In this document: positions 1 to 8,368 of the stretch, in pieces
How positions within the stretch are numbered: position 1 is the first letter of the stretch
How the letters are laid out: each line of letters opens with the position of its first letter
Assembly: GCF_010975035.1 (NCBI RefSeq)
Contig: NZ_JAAIUV010000021.1
Coordinates: 1 to 63,336 of the forward strand
DNA from: Neobacillus thermocopriae
GTDB lineage: Bacteria > Bacillota > Bacilli > Bacillales > Cytobacillaceae
Direction: 5' to 3'
DNA length: 63,336 bases
Notes under the pieces: generated by a model
Databases searched by the model: none
What the model was told of the DNA's origin: nothing
Seen by the model: only the letters and a program-made list of their open reading frames with translations
Position numbers and translations under genes: made by a program

Positions 1-7
1 CAAAAAT

Positions 8-36
8 GGTATAATAATTGACCCCGTAGGGGTCAA
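8..36 (-). promoter_or_regulatory. Promoter with operator-like palindrome at left edge
   Basis: Positions 18-36 hold a perfect 8-bp inverted repeat, TTGACCCC-GTA-GGGGTCAA. Read on the minus strand it begins with a -35-like TTGACC (36-31), and 17 bases further lies TATACC (13-8), a moderate -10. The palindrome would cover the -35 and the spacer, the usual place for a repressor. The target gene would lie to the left, outside the window. The G/C-tract palindrome resembles operators of the CsoR/CstR family, but this is a resemblance only. Confidence 0.4.
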
Positions 37-74
37 ATTAAAGTTAATATAGACCAAAAATTGCTTAAAATTTG

Positions 75-147
75 AAAAGGCATTTCGAATTAAGTTTATT
101 CGGAATGCCTTTTGTCTACAATCTGAAACCTGTAATGAAACAGGTTT
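75..147 (-). terminator. Two hairpins downstream of glcK
   Basis: The first stem pairs 75-90 with 98-113 and is flanked by A/T tracts, so it could terminate in both directions. A second, shorter stem, AAACCTG/CAGGTTT (126-132 with 141-147), sits just behind the glcK stop codon. Together they close the glcK transcript and separate it from whatever lies left of the window. Confidence 0.7.
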
Positions 148-158
148 TTGTTTTAACA

Positions 159-1133
159 TTATCCAATGAATTTATTTTTTATCAACCAGGCAGCACCTAA
201 AACGCCTGCATCATTTCCCAATGTTGCAAGAGCAAGTTTAGTAGAATTTTTTACAGGAGGAAATGCGAACTTATCGAAATAGTCTTGAACGGAATCCAAA
301 AGAATTTTACCAGCCTTTGAAACGCCGCCTCCAAGAACGATTTTTTCCGGATTCAGTGTATTTGCAATATTAGCTAAGGCCAATCCCAAATGGAAAGCCA
401 CCTCATTTAAAACTTTGACCGCTATTGGATCCCCTTTTCTAGCTGAATCAATTACATCCTTTGCCGTTATTTTTTTGTTTCGATTGAAAATATTTGTCAA
501 TTCCCCTTTTGAATTAGGTTTATTCATTTCTTCTACCGCTAAACGAACGATCCCCGTCGCAGAAGCAATCGTTTCTAGACAGCCTGTTTTTCCACAATTG
601 CAAGGAGCCCCGCCAACTGGAAGGGTTGTAATATGACCAATTTCCCCAGCTGCACCATTTACTCCAGTGACAATGTTTCCATTTGCGATCACTCCCCCGC
701 CAACGCCAGTGCCTAATGTGACACAAACAAGGTTTTTTGCACCATTTCCTGCTCCTTGCCACATTTCGCCCAATGCTGCACAATTAGCGTCATTTTCAAC
801 AGCTGCTGGTAGTGACAGTACTGACTCAAGGCTGTCCCTTAGTGGAAAATTATCACTCCATCCTAAGTTTACAGCATTTAAGATGACACCTGTTTCATAA
901 TCAATCGGACCAGGAGCTCCCATTCCGACGCCAGCTAAAACAGTCTTGGATTGACCTAATTCCTCTAATTTCTCCATGATAGATGTTGCAATATTAGATG
1001 TAATATACTGGCCTTCATTTGAATGATCAGTCGGTATTTCCCATTTATGAAGGATATCCCCATCCATTGAAATAAATGCGATTTTAGTGGTTGTACCGCC
1101 TAAATCTACCCCAGCAATCCATTGATTTGACAT
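159..1133 (-). CDS. glcK: Glucokinase, ROK family
   Basis: Phosphorylates glucose with ATP in the cytoplasm, feeding glycolysis. The N-terminal phosphate-binding motif GVDLGGTTTK, a central LGTGVGGG loop and the ROK zinc signature (GHITTLP followed by CNCGKTGCLE) are all present, and the 324-residue length is normal. The ATG at 1133 is preferred, with GGTGAGGAG in front; an in-frame GTG nine bases upstream is the alternative. It follows yqgQ with a 16-base gap, the same order as in B. subtilis, where yqgQ and glcK are adjacent. Confidence 0.95.
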   Translation of the reverse strand: MSNQWIAGVDLGGTTTKIAFISMDGDILHKWEIPTDHSNEGQYITSNIATSIMEKLEELGQSKTVLAGVGMGAPGPIDYETGVILNAVNLGWSDNFPLRDSLESVLSLPAAVENDANCAALGEMWQGAGNGAKNLVCVTLGTGVGGGVIANGNIVTGVNGAAGEIGHITTLPVGGAPCNCGKTGCLETIASATGIVRLAVEEMNKPNSKGELTNIFNRNKKITAKDVIDSARKGDPIAVKVLNEVAFHLGLALANIANTLNPEKIVLGGGVSKAGKILLDSVQDYFDKFAFPPVKNSTKLALATLGNDAGVLGAAWLIKNKFIG

Positions 1134-1149
1134 TCTCCTCACCCAATCT

Positions 1150-1356
1150 TTAAATTTTTCTCATTTCTTTTAGTGCTTGTATTTCTTGTCGTAAAATTAG
1201 CAATGCCGTTTGATAGTCCTTTGTTTCAATTAGCTGTGATTTGTATAATTCCTTTAACTCTTCCTCCATCAATTCAAGGTCAGCCACTCGGTCTCCAATA
1301 TAAATAACCGTTCCGAATCTTTTTAATAATTGTTGGATATCATAAATCGTTTTCAT
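1150..1356 (-). CDS. yqgQ: DUF910 family protein YqgQ
   Basis: A 68-residue soluble protein that starts MKTIYDIQQLLKRFG and ends in a charged helix. It matches the YqgQ/DUF910 family, small helical proteins of Bacillales found directly upstream of glucokinase. No catalytic residues can be seen and the function is unknown. It probably shares a transcript with glcK, which follows 16 bases downstream. Confidence 0.85.
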   Translation of the reverse strand: MKTIYDIQQLLKRFGTVIYIGDRVADLELMEEELKELYKSQLIETKDYQTALLILRQEIQALKEMRKI

Positions 1357-1452
1357 TTTTTAATCCCCTTAATTCTATTAATGGAGAATGTAACTGATTA
1401 CATCAAAAGTATAACGTATGCTAAAAACGTCCTCAAGGTAATCTTTTTTGTC

Positions 1453-1489
1453 AAAAAAAAACCATCTGTGGTATTACCATTCAGATGGT
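1453..1489 (-). terminator. Terminator of the yqgO-like gene
   Basis: The stem ACCATCTG (1461-1468) pairs with CAGATGGT (1482-1489). On the minus strand it is followed by nine T. It overlaps the last codons of the small gene at 1474-1668. Confidence 0.85.
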
Positions 1490-1668
1490 CCTCCAAAAAC
1501 CGATTGCATCATTTTTCTCCTTATAACAGGAAATTTCATTACTGAACTAACTGCAAGACGGCGCATCCAAACAGATGCGAGCAACAGATTCAGTAAACGA
1601 TATCTGTAACGGAATACCAAATATACTATTGAACCAATCATCATAATAGTAGTTAAGATTCGTGACAT
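1474..1668 (-). CDS. Small membrane protein (YqgO-like)
   Basis: A 64-residue protein with one N-terminal membrane helix (roughly residues 4-20, IMMIGSIVYLVF) followed by a basic stretch (RYRYR) and a C-terminus ending GGPSEW. The start at 1668 is chosen because GGAGGG lies six bases upstream; an in-frame ATG at 1674 is too close to that site. Size, layout and position resemble B. subtilis YqgO, but I cannot verify this. It has its own terminator. Function unknown. Confidence 0.7.
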   Translation of the reverse strand: MSRILTTIMMIGSIVYLVFRYRYRLLNLLLASVWMRRLAVSSVMKFPVIRRKMMQSVFGGPSEW

Positions 1669-1730
1669 AATCATCCCTCCTAACTTTATTTTGTGATGAT
1701 GGTCATTTTTTATCCAAAAAACAATGGATT

Positions 1731-2513
1731 TTACGATGGGATAACTAATATAGCAATGATAGACACTAGTAAGCCCGATAGAAAATTAACCATATCATTA
1801 TCTATTAAGCAGAATCCTTTTATCCTCTTAGTGGGCCTTTGGCAATGCCACGTTTTTTCAGTTTCGAGCCCACATTGACTGCAACGATAAACCTGCTGAA
1901 AATAAGCACCAATAATGGTATCGATTAAATTACCAACATAACCAAAAAGAAATATCAATAAACCAACGATTATGTCTAGCCGAAAAAACCAAAAGCTCAT
2001 TGCTGCCATAAGCAGTGATCCCATAAGAGCCGCTGTATTCCCTAATAAACTAACCGCACCTGAAGTACCTTTTTCAACCCGTTTAAATGTTCGAATAAAT
2101 ACTGGATTCTTTTTGCTTAGACTTCCAATTTCGGAGGCCCAAGTATCTGAATTGGCACTTGCTAGAGAACATGCAAAGCCAATTAACCAGGCGTTATCTT
2201 GGTAAAAATAAAATAGCAAACTAAAAAGACCAGCCGCTCCACCATTTGCTAGTACTTGGCGCCAATCCCTTGTTGCACCCTTTGCTAATTTCTTCTCTAC
2301 TGATTGTTTGACTGATCTTTTATATGCAGACCAAAAGCTTGATGTAATAAAGAAAATACCTAACAGAAGTAAGCCCTTAATCCCTACTCCTATAAATACC
2401 GCTAAACCTACAGCTATCGCAGCTAGTGAACCAGAACTATTTAATAACTTAAATAAATAACCTACAAAGCCTGTAAGGAAGATCATTAATATTATGAAAA
2501 TAGGTTCCATCAT
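1731..2513 (-). CDS. DUF92 integral membrane protein
   Basis: A 260-residue polytopic membrane protein. The central block LASANSDTWASEIGSLS and a following glycine/serine loop (KGTSGAVSLLGN) are the DUF92 (TIGR00297) signature. Plant relatives such as VTE6 are phytyl-phosphate kinases, but the bacterial substrate is unknown. Near the C-terminus lie CSQCG and a further Cys, perhaps a small metal site. The start overlaps the stop of the folate gene by four bases (ATGA), so the two are translationally coupled. The B. subtilis rhomboid protease gene gluP, which I recall from this neighbourhood, is not here. Confidence 0.85.
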   Translation of the reverse strand: MMEPIFIILMIFLTGFVGYLFKLLNSSGSLAAIAVGLAVFIGVGIKGLLLLGIFFITSSFWSAYKRSVKQSVEKKLAKGATRDWRQVLANGGAAGLFSLLFYFYQDNAWLIGFACSLASANSDTWASEIGSLSKKNPVFIRTFKRVEKGTSGAVSLLGNTAALMGSLLMAAMSFWFFRLDIIVGLLIFLFGYVGNLIDTIIGAYFQQVYRCSQCGLETEKTWHCQRPTKRIKGFCLIDNDMVNFLSGLLVSIIAILVIPS

Positions 2514-3076
2514 AAAGGTTTTATAACCTCATCAATCGTAATGATTTTTCCTACAGGATAATCGAATGGCTCGACAGGGAAATCGGGAATGATCTGCTCA
2601 TTAAATGCGAGAGAAATAGTTTTCCCATGATAATTTGTTAAAAATCGATCATAATATCCACCACCAAACCCAATCCGATAACCAGCTTTTGTAAAGGCTA
2701 AACCCGGAACAATTAATAAATCAATCTCATTCGGACCTACCTCTTCTGTCTTTTCCACAATGGGCTCCAATAAGCCATAATAAACTGATTCCAACTGAGA
2801 AAATTCAGTTAATATCCGAAAAGATAATTTTTTCTCTTTTGGATAGCATTTTGGAACAACGACTTGTTTCCCTTGTTCCCATGCTTTACGAATAATTTGA
2901 TATGTATCCACCTCTGGCATTCTTGAAACCGTAACACCCACAGTTTGTGCCTGTACCCATTCTTCCTCTTTATACAATTTAGAGGCAATTTTATAAGAAT
3001 AATCTTCATAAAGAGGTTTAGAAATTTTGGAGAGTGTTTCCTTCATTTTGTTTCTGATAGAGTGTTTATCAAACAT
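2510..3076 (-). CDS. yqgN: 5-formyltetrahydrofolate cyclo-ligase
   Basis: Converts 5-formyl-THF to 5,10-methenyl-THF with ATP, salvaging folate. The diagnostic C-terminal motif PGLAFTKAGYRIGFGGGYYDRFL, the ATP/phosphate-binding loop of the family, is intact. The 188-residue length fits. The start has AGGAGG seven to eight bases upstream. It lies behind rpmG and overlaps the DUF92 gene downstream. B. subtilis YqgN occupies the same place. Confidence 0.93.
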   Translation of the reverse strand: MFDKHSIRNKMKETLSKISKPLYEDYSYKIASKLYKEEEWVQAQTVGVTVSRMPEVDTYQIIRKAWEQGKQVVVPKCYPKEKKLSFRILTEFSQLESVYYGLLEPIVEKTEEVGPNEIDLLIVPGLAFTKAGYRIGFGGGYYDRFLTNYHGKTISLAFNEQIIPDFPVEPFDYPVGKIITIDEVIKPL

Positions 3077-3096
3077 CGTTTTTTACCTCCTAATAT

Positions 3097-3127
3097 ACAA
3101 AAAAACAGCAGGAAAGCCCTGCTGTTT
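3097..3127 (-). terminator. rpmG terminator
   Basis: A ten-base stem (3103-3112 with 3118-3127) followed on the minus strand by a run of seven T. It overlaps the rpmG stop codon, so most rpmG transcripts should end before yqgN. Confidence 0.85.
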
Positions 3128-3275
3128 ATTTTGTTTCACGGTGTAAAGTTGTGCGCTTTTCTCTTGGGCAATATTTCTTAAGCTCAAGACGATCTGGGTT
3201 ATTGCGCTTATTTTTAGTTGAAATATAGTTACGCTCTCCACATTCAGTGCAAGCTAAAGTAATATTTACACGCAT
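3126..3275 (-). CDS. rpmG: 50S ribosomal protein L33
   Basis: A 49-residue protein beginning [12 protein letters not shown] and ending TTLHRETK, typical of L33. The ATG at 3275 has GGAGGG at good spacing; an upstream in-frame extension lacks family similarity. One complete CxxC pair is visible at residues 9-12, but the second pair is reduced to a single Cys (KYCPRE), so classical four-cysteine zinc binding is not possible. Bacillales often carry several L33 paralogues that differ in zinc dependence. Confidence 0.93.
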   Translation of the reverse strand: MRVNITLACTECGERNYISTKNKRNNPDRLELKKYCPREKRTTLHRETK

Positions 3276-3330
3276 GTTTATTTCCCTCCAAACGATTAAG
3301 CTAGTTCGTTCATACGACTTTTCTATAATA

Positions 3331-3960
3331 TCATTTTTCAAAAGGAAATGCTAGTGGGTTTTTTAAAAGAGCTTGCTCCATGGAGAGTAATTCATTTTTA
3401 TTTGAACCACTGATGGCCCAACTATTCAATTTGCAAGTTTCTCTTGAATGTATAGTCATTTTTACAGCTAGTATACTGGCGGCTGGCCCTTTTGCCATGG
3501 GCTGATATTTAAGAGTTCCAGCTGGAACAGAGCTCCAAATTTGATCCGTATACGCACTCCATACCGGAACTGTTGTATACTCTTTTAGCAGCTCCCCTTT
3601 AAACTGTGCATTCACTAGAAATATATTATTTTTGCTAATATGAAAAATCTTTTTGCCAGTAGGTGAAATAAATGCTAAATGATCCTGATTTACATTAGAA
3701 AAATAATACATCCCCAAAACCTTTATCTCTTTTGGGTGCACTGAATGACTACTAACATAGATACTTGAAAAACGAATTTTTGAATGGATTAATTCGAGTT
3801 TCACTTTTATTATTAACTCTTCTTCGAATATAACTTTCTCCGAACTATTATGCATCCAATAATATTTTCCATTCACCCAAATACCTGGAACGAACTCGAG
3901 TTGATCAATTGCGGACTGGCGACTAAGAGGATATATATTTTGTGGTACTTTTAAATTCAT
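3331..3960 (-). CDS. Uncharacterised protein next to glycosyltransferase
   Basis: A 209-residue protein I do not recognise. It has no signal peptide or membrane helix, is rich in beta-type and aromatic segments ([29 protein letters not shown]) and has no obvious catalytic motif. Three in-frame ATGs lie close together; the one at 3960 is chosen because AAGGTGG precedes it by six bases. It follows the GT4 gene after 30 bases on the same strand, so a shared role in an intracellular or surface glycan is plausible but inferred only from position. Confidence 0.7.
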   Translation of the reverse strand: MNLKVPQNIYPLSRQSAIDQLEFVPGIWVNGKYYWMHNSSEKVIFEEELIIKVKLELIHSKIRFSSIYVSSHSVHPKEIKVLGMYYFSNVNQDHLAFISPTGKKIFHISKNNIFLVNAQFKGELLKEYTTVPVWSAYTDQIWSSVPAGTLKYQPMAKGPAASILAVKMTIHSRETCKLNSWAISGSNKNELLSMEQALLKNPLAFPFEK

Positions 3961-3990
3961 CTTCATCCACCTTATTTTCAATGATTTGAA

Positions 3991-5223
3991 CTAACGCTCT
4001 TTTATGCGGCTATTCAAAACTGTGTCTTCCATCACTCTACTCGTATCAGCTGCAATCCGATTCCATCTGTACAAACTTTCAACCATTTCCATTCCTTTAG
4101 CGCCTATTTGATTAGCGATATGTAGATGTTTACTTAAAAAATGGATTTGTTCCAATAAGCTTTTTTCATCGCCGGGATTCATCAACAAGCCAGTTTGTAA
4201 ATGCTTTATAATACCTTTCAATCCTCCAGTATTTGCAACAATCGTCGGTTTTCCTTGAATCAATGTTTCGAGTGCCACAATACCAAATGGTTCATAAAGA
4301 CTTGGAAAAACAGCCGCCATACATCCTGAAATCAGTGCATTTTTTTGCTCTTCTGTAATATAACCAATAAATGAAACATGATTTTCCAACCCTCTTTCTA
4401 CTGTCACCCGACGAAATGTATCAAGCATTGGTCCCTTACCAGCGATGATGAACGTGTAGTCAAACCCTTGTTCTTTCGCCAAAGCTGCTGCTTCAATTAT
4501 AGTTTCGAATCCCTTTTCCTTTACCATCCTCCCGATTGAAAAAATATACTTCTTATTTTTGAGTTTCGGAATCCAATCTTCTATTTTCAAAAACGTTTCC
4601 GGAGGTTCCACACCATTTGGAATAATGATGATATTTTCTTCAGTTGCCTGAAAAACGGTAAGAAGTTGTTCTTTCATATATTGACTACAAACAATAAGTT
4701 GATCTGAACCGATAATTAAATCTCGTTCTTTTTCATGAATAAATTTTTGCATTTCTGTATAGATCCCGTTATTTCTACCATGTTCAGTGGCATGAATAGT
4801 ACTCAAAAGAGGAATGGATAAAACATCCTTCAATACTAAAGCCGCTGCCCCTACTAACCAATCATGGGCATGTATCAAGTCAAAAGTGAATTCCTTTACG
4901 AGACTTTCCGCTTTAAATGCCATTGCTAAGTTTAATCCACCAATCCACGATAAAAAACAATCATCTTGATAGTTAAGTGGAGTCACTCGATGAACCTTAA
5001 CACCATTTATCTCTTCAAAAGATGGCAAATGTCGGTTTCCCGCAGTCAAAACATGAATTTCATGACCAAGCTTGGCCAATTGAACGGCTAAACTACTAAC
5101 ATGCTTAGAAAGACCACCAACAATATTAGGAGGATATTCCCAGCTAAGCATTAGAATTTTTAATTGCCATCCCTCCATAAGTTTTGACTGAGTATCAGCT
5201 TGATGAGCGACTAATTTAGGCAT
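3991..5223 (-). CDS. Glycosyltransferase family 4 (GT-B)
   Basis: A 410-residue retaining glycosyltransferase. The first Rossmann half contains the donor/acceptor loop PPNIVGGLSKHV and an HAHDW motif. The second half has FSIGRMVKEKG, IAGKGP and the E-x7-E nucleotide-sugar signature (EPFGIVALE) followed by NTGG. This resembles glycogen-synthase-like and lipopolysaccharide-type GT4 enzymes; the acceptor cannot be told. The start at 5223 has GGAGGAG upstream and overlaps the end of the DUF4912 gene by eight bases, so the pair is translationally coupled. I recall shorter genes (yqgL, yqgM) at this place in B. subtilis. Confidence 0.87.
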   Translation of the reverse strand: MPKLVAHQADTQSKLMEGWQLKILMLSWEYPPNIVGGLSKHVSSLAVQLAKLGHEIHVLTAGNRHLPSFEEINGVKVHRVTPLNYQDDCFLSWIGGLNLAMAFKAESLVKEFTFDLIHAHDWLVGAAALVLKDVLSIPLLSTIHATEHGRNNGIYTEMQKFIHEKERDLIIGSDQLIVCSQYMKEQLLTVFQATEENIIIIPNGVEPPETFLKIEDWIPKLKNKKYIFSIGRMVKEKGFETIIEAAALAKEQGFDYTFIIAGKGPMLDTFRRVTVERGLENHVSFIGYITEEQKNALISGCMAAVFPSLYEPFGIVALETLIQGKPTIVANTGGLKGIIKHLQTGLLMNPGDEKSLLEQIHFLSKHLHIANQIGAKGMEMVESLYRWNRIAADTSRVMEDTVLNSRIKER

Positions 5224-5710
5224 TGTTCTCCTCCGGCCTATTTTTTTCCACATAATAACTATAGGTGCTTACGTAATCTCTCCACTTAGGTGGTTCTTCT
5301 TCATAGCGCTTAAATTGCAAAACATCTTGATAGAGTTCATTAGAGAGGGGAATATCCGCTGAGGGCGTGTGAATACAGGTAGATCTAAATATTGGAAAAA
5401 ATGATGTTTCAGAAACATATACCCCCAGTTCAGCGACATAACTTCTGTTAGCCGTCAATCCTTTAATAAACCAAAATCCTTGTTGATAAGAAATGGAAAC
5501 CTCATAAAAATGATGAGCATTTTTTCCGTTAAAAATAATTTCGGTTACATCATAAATCCTTACAATAGGAACTAACTTATCGAAATTTAAATGAAAAAAT
5601 GATTGAATAATCTTTTTTGGAATGTCCGAAGCATCCCAGTAGAGAAACATTTTTTGCGGTGTTACCAGTTTCGCCTTCAGTTCACCCTTTATTGGCATTT
5701 CTTGGATCAT
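5216..5710 (-). CDS. DUF4912 domain protein
   Basis: A 164-residue soluble protein. The segment MFLYWDASDIPKK followed by a short beta-rich domain with GFWFIKGLTANRSYVAELGVY is the DUF4912 pattern, thought to be an immunoglobulin-like or carbohydrate-associated fold often linked to glycan enzymes. The start at 5710 has GGAGG five bases upstream. It is the first gene of the GT4 cluster, separated from phoU by about 265 bases. No catalytic residues are evident; an accessory role to the adjacent glycosyltransferase is inferred. Confidence 0.75.
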   Translation of the reverse strand: MIQEMPIKGELKAKLVTPQKMFLYWDASDIPKKIIQSFFHLNFDKLVPIVRIYDVTEIIFNGKNAHHFYEVSISYQQGFWFIKGLTANRSYVAELGVYVSETSFFPIFRSTCIHTPSADIPLSNELYQDVLQFKRYEEEPPKWRDYVSTYSYYVEKNRPEENNA

Positions 5711-5930
5711 AACTTCCTCCCATTCTGCAAACAATCAGTATATGCTATAAAGAACAAATTATTCCACTAACTATTAATTTAATCGTACCATCAGATGATG
5801 ATGTTCACAATAAACGCAAATTGTCGGATTTTGCTAATTACGATAGCATCATTGTTTAACTACAAATAAATTTTTTAAAGTCACTTATATCAAATTATTT
5901 ATTACAGAAATCGACAATTGCCATGATACG

Positions 5931-5961
5931 AAAAAAAAGATGATCCAAAGTGGATCATTTT
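5931..5961 (-). terminator. phoU terminator
   Basis: The stem ATGATCCA (5940-5947) pairs with TGGATCAT (5951-5958) and is followed on the minus strand by a T-rich run of about eight. It closes the pst-phoU operon. Confidence 0.85.
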
Positions 5962-5975
5962 CTGAAAAAAATTGT

Positions 5976-6635
5976 CTAAGCATTTAAATTTTTTCGTTCA
6001 CCAGTCTCAAGAAAAATAACATTTTCAGCAATATTCGTGGAATGGTCAGCAATTCTTTCAATGAATCTGCACACAAAAGCTAATTGAATGATCTGATTCA
6101 TCCCGTTTGGGTCTTGTGGAGTATAACTAAGGAACTTCTGAACTAATTTCCCAAATGTTTGATCAACCTCATCATCCTTTTCAGCACATTGATAGGCAAT
6201 GCTAATATCTTCCGTATAATAGGCTGTTAAAGCATCCCTAACCATATCTAAAGATAATTCCATCATCTTCAGAATATCCCCAAATTCTTTTACAGGCTTT
6301 TCCTTCCCGATCTGAATGACCGATTTTGCAATATTTACCGCCATATCCCCAATACGCTCGATTTCAGAAGAAACTTTGATGGCAACATTAATTTTGCGAA
6401 GATCTTTAGCCACAGGAGATTCTCTGGTTATGAGCTGAAGTGCTTTATTATGAATTTCCTGTTCCATTTCATCAATTTCATAATCACGGGCAATGACCTG
6501 TTTTGCCTTTTTCATATCCTGATTAAAAAATGAGAACATAGCCTCTTTAATCGCATTTTCGGACTGGGAAGCCATATCTACTAACATTTGTTTTAATTGG
6601 GCTAAATTTTTGTCAAAATGAGATCGTATAGACAT
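5976..6635 (-). CDS. phoU: Phosphate transport regulator PhoU
   Basis: A 219-residue all-helical protein with the two three-helix repeats of PhoU, each carrying a metal-cluster motif (first repeat around EIDEMEQEIHNKA, second around EKDDEVDQTF). PhoU connects the Pst transporter with the PhoR kinase and restrains phosphate uptake. It lies 12 bases behind pstB at the operon end. As I recall, the B. subtilis pst operon has two pstB genes and no phoU, so this layout is different. Confidence 0.93.
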   Translation of the reverse strand: MSIRSHFDKNLAQLKQMLVDMASQSENAIKEAMFSFFNQDMKKAKQVIARDYEIDEMEQEIHNKALQLITRESPVAKDLRKINVAIKVSSEIERIGDMAVNIAKSVIQIGKEKPVKEFGDILKMMELSLDMVRDALTAYYTEDISIAYQCAEKDDEVDQTFGKLVQKFLSYTPQDPNGMNQIIQLAFVCRFIERIADHSTNIAENVIFLETGERKNLNA

Positions 6636-6647
6636 ACCCTCACCCCA

Positions 6648-7463
6648 TTATCCAAATCTCCCTGTAATATAATCTTCTGTTCTCTTATCCTTAGGATTAG
6701 AAAATATTTTACTTGTTGGGGCAAATTCAATGACTTCGCCATTTAAAAAGAAAGCTGTTTTATTTGAAATACGGGCAGCTTGCTGCATGTTATGAGTTAC
6801 AATAATAATGCTATATTCCTTCTTTAATTCCTTGACAAGCTCTTCTATTTTTAAGGTTGAAATTGGATCTAGTGCCGAAGTTGGTTCATCCATTAAAATC
6901 ACATCCGGTTCAATCGCAAGACAGCGGGCAATGCATAGACGTTGCTGCTGTCCACCAGATAAACTATACGCATTTTGATTTAAACGATCTTTTACTTCAT
7001 CCCAAAGAGCCGCACTTCTTAAGCTCTTTTCAACGATTTGCTCCAATACTTTTTTATCACGAATACCATGAATTTTAGGTCCGTAAGCCACGTTTTCATA
7101 TATGGATTTTGGAAATGGATTAGGTTTTTGAAATACCATTCCAACCTTTGTACGCAGTTCTTCAACTTGATAAGATCGATCAAGGATATTTCTGTTACGG
7201 TAAAGAATTTCACCAGTGATTTTCACACCTTGAACTAATTCAATCATTCGATTTAATATTTTTAAATATGTCGATTTCCCACAGCCGGATGGCCCAATTA
7301 TGGCTGTTACTTCATTTTCCAGAATATCGAGATTGATATTTTTTAGAGCATGTTTTTCACCATACCATAAATTTAATTGACTTGTTTGATACACAATATT
7401 TTTTTCTTGTATAGAATCCATTTTCATCACTTCTATCTGTGGAGAAACCAGAGTGATCGTCAT
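6648..7463 (-). CDS. pstB: Phosphate ABC transporter ATP-binding protein
   Basis: The ATPase of the high-affinity phosphate importer. Walker [10 protein letters not shown] (near residue 60), ABC signature LSGGQQQR, Walker B with DEPTSALD and the switch histidine in VTHNM are all present. The 271-residue length is usual. The start has AAGGAGG seven bases upstream. Only one pstB copy is present here. Confidence 0.96.
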   Translation of the reverse strand: MTITLVSPQIEVMKMDSIQEKNIVYQTSQLNLWYGEKHALKNINLDILENEVTAIIGPSGCGKSTYLKILNRMIELVQGVKITGEILYRNRNILDRSYQVEELRTKVGMVFQKPNPFPKSIYENVAYGPKIHGIRDKKVLEQIVEKSLRSAALWDEVKDRLNQNAYSLSGGQQQRLCIARCLAIEPDVILMDEPTSALDPISTLKIEELVKELKKEYSIIIVTHNMQQAARISNKTAFFLNGEVIEFAPTSKIFSNPKDKRTEDYITGRFG

Positions 7464-7489
7464 ATAAAGGCCTCCTTGTTGAGTAACAA

Positions 7490-8368
7490 TTAATATCGCT
7501 TTTGAAATTTATTTCTTATTAATACCGCTAGGAAATTCATAAACAATAATAGAATCAGTAATACAATAATTCCTGCTGCCGCAAGTGAATGAAATTCTTC
7601 TTGCGGACGACCGGTCCAGTTATAAATTTGCATCGGTAAAACAGTAAACAAATCAAATATCGATTTTGGTAAATAGGCAAGAAATAATGGTAATCCAAGT
7701 ACGACCAGTGGTGCCGTTTCACCAATTGCACGGGATAAGGCCAATATCCCTCCTGTCAAGATTCCAGGTATTGCTACAGGAAGCACAATTCTTACAATCG
7801 TTTGCCATTTAGTAGCCCCCATAGCATAGGATGCTTCCCTTAATGAAGCAGGTACAGCTTTTAGTGCTTCCTGAGCCGCAACAATAATAATAGGTAAAAC
7901 TAGCAAACTCATTGTAAGACCCGCTGCAAGGACACTTGTCCCTAGTGCTAAAGCACGAACAAAAACGGTTAGCCCCAGTAAACCGAAAACAATGGATGGC
8001 ACACCTGCTAAATTTGATATATTTACTTTAATAAATGCAGTGAAACGATTGTCCTTTGCATATTCTTCAAGATAAATGGCTGTTGCTACCCCCAACAATA
8101 ACGAAACAGGTGCTACCACTGCCATTAACAAAACTGAACCTATCAAGGCCGTATATACACCTGCTTGCTCTGGCTTTCTAGAGGGAAGACTTTGTAAAAA
8201 CTGTAAATCTAAGTAACCTATCCCCTGTGAAACAATTCGATATAATAGTACTCCTAAAATGAATAGTCCGAACATCATTGCCGCAAAAAATATAATTTTG
8301 GCAAATAAGTTAACTATTACTCTTATTTTCATTCGTGCATTTATTGACTTATGATCAAAAAAATTCAT
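7490..8368 (-). CDS. pstA: Phosphate ABC transporter permease PstA
   Basis: One of the two membrane subunits of the Pst importer. The 292-residue protein has six predicted membrane helices, the EAA-like cytoplasmic loop ([23 protein letters not shown] region) and the conserved RAIGETAPL. Its ATG overlaps the pstC stop by four bases, so translation is coupled. Confidence 0.95.
   Translation of the reverse strand: MNFFDHKSINARMKIRVIVNLFAKIIFFAAMMFGLFILGVLLYRIVSQGIGYLDLQFLQSLPSRKPEQAGVYTALIGSVLLMAVVAPVSLLLGVATAIYLEEYAKDNRFTAFIKVNISNLAGVPSIVFGLLGLTVFVRALALGTSVLAAGLTMSLLVLPIIIVAAQEALKAVPASLREASYAMGATKWQTIVRIVLPVAIPGILTGGILALSRAIGETAPLVVLGLPLFLAYLPKSIFDLFTVLPMQIYNWTGRPQEEFHSLAAAGIIVLLILLLFMNFLAVLIRNKFQKRY

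Noticed and set aside
10..15. Plus-strand TATAAT at the left edge as a promoter
   Set aside because: No -35 can be seen because the window begins, and two hairpins but no plus-strand gene follow; the minus-strand reading fits better.
415..900. Plus-strand ORFs inside glcK
   Set aside because: They are antisense shadows of a strongly conserved gene and have no ribosome site or family similarity.
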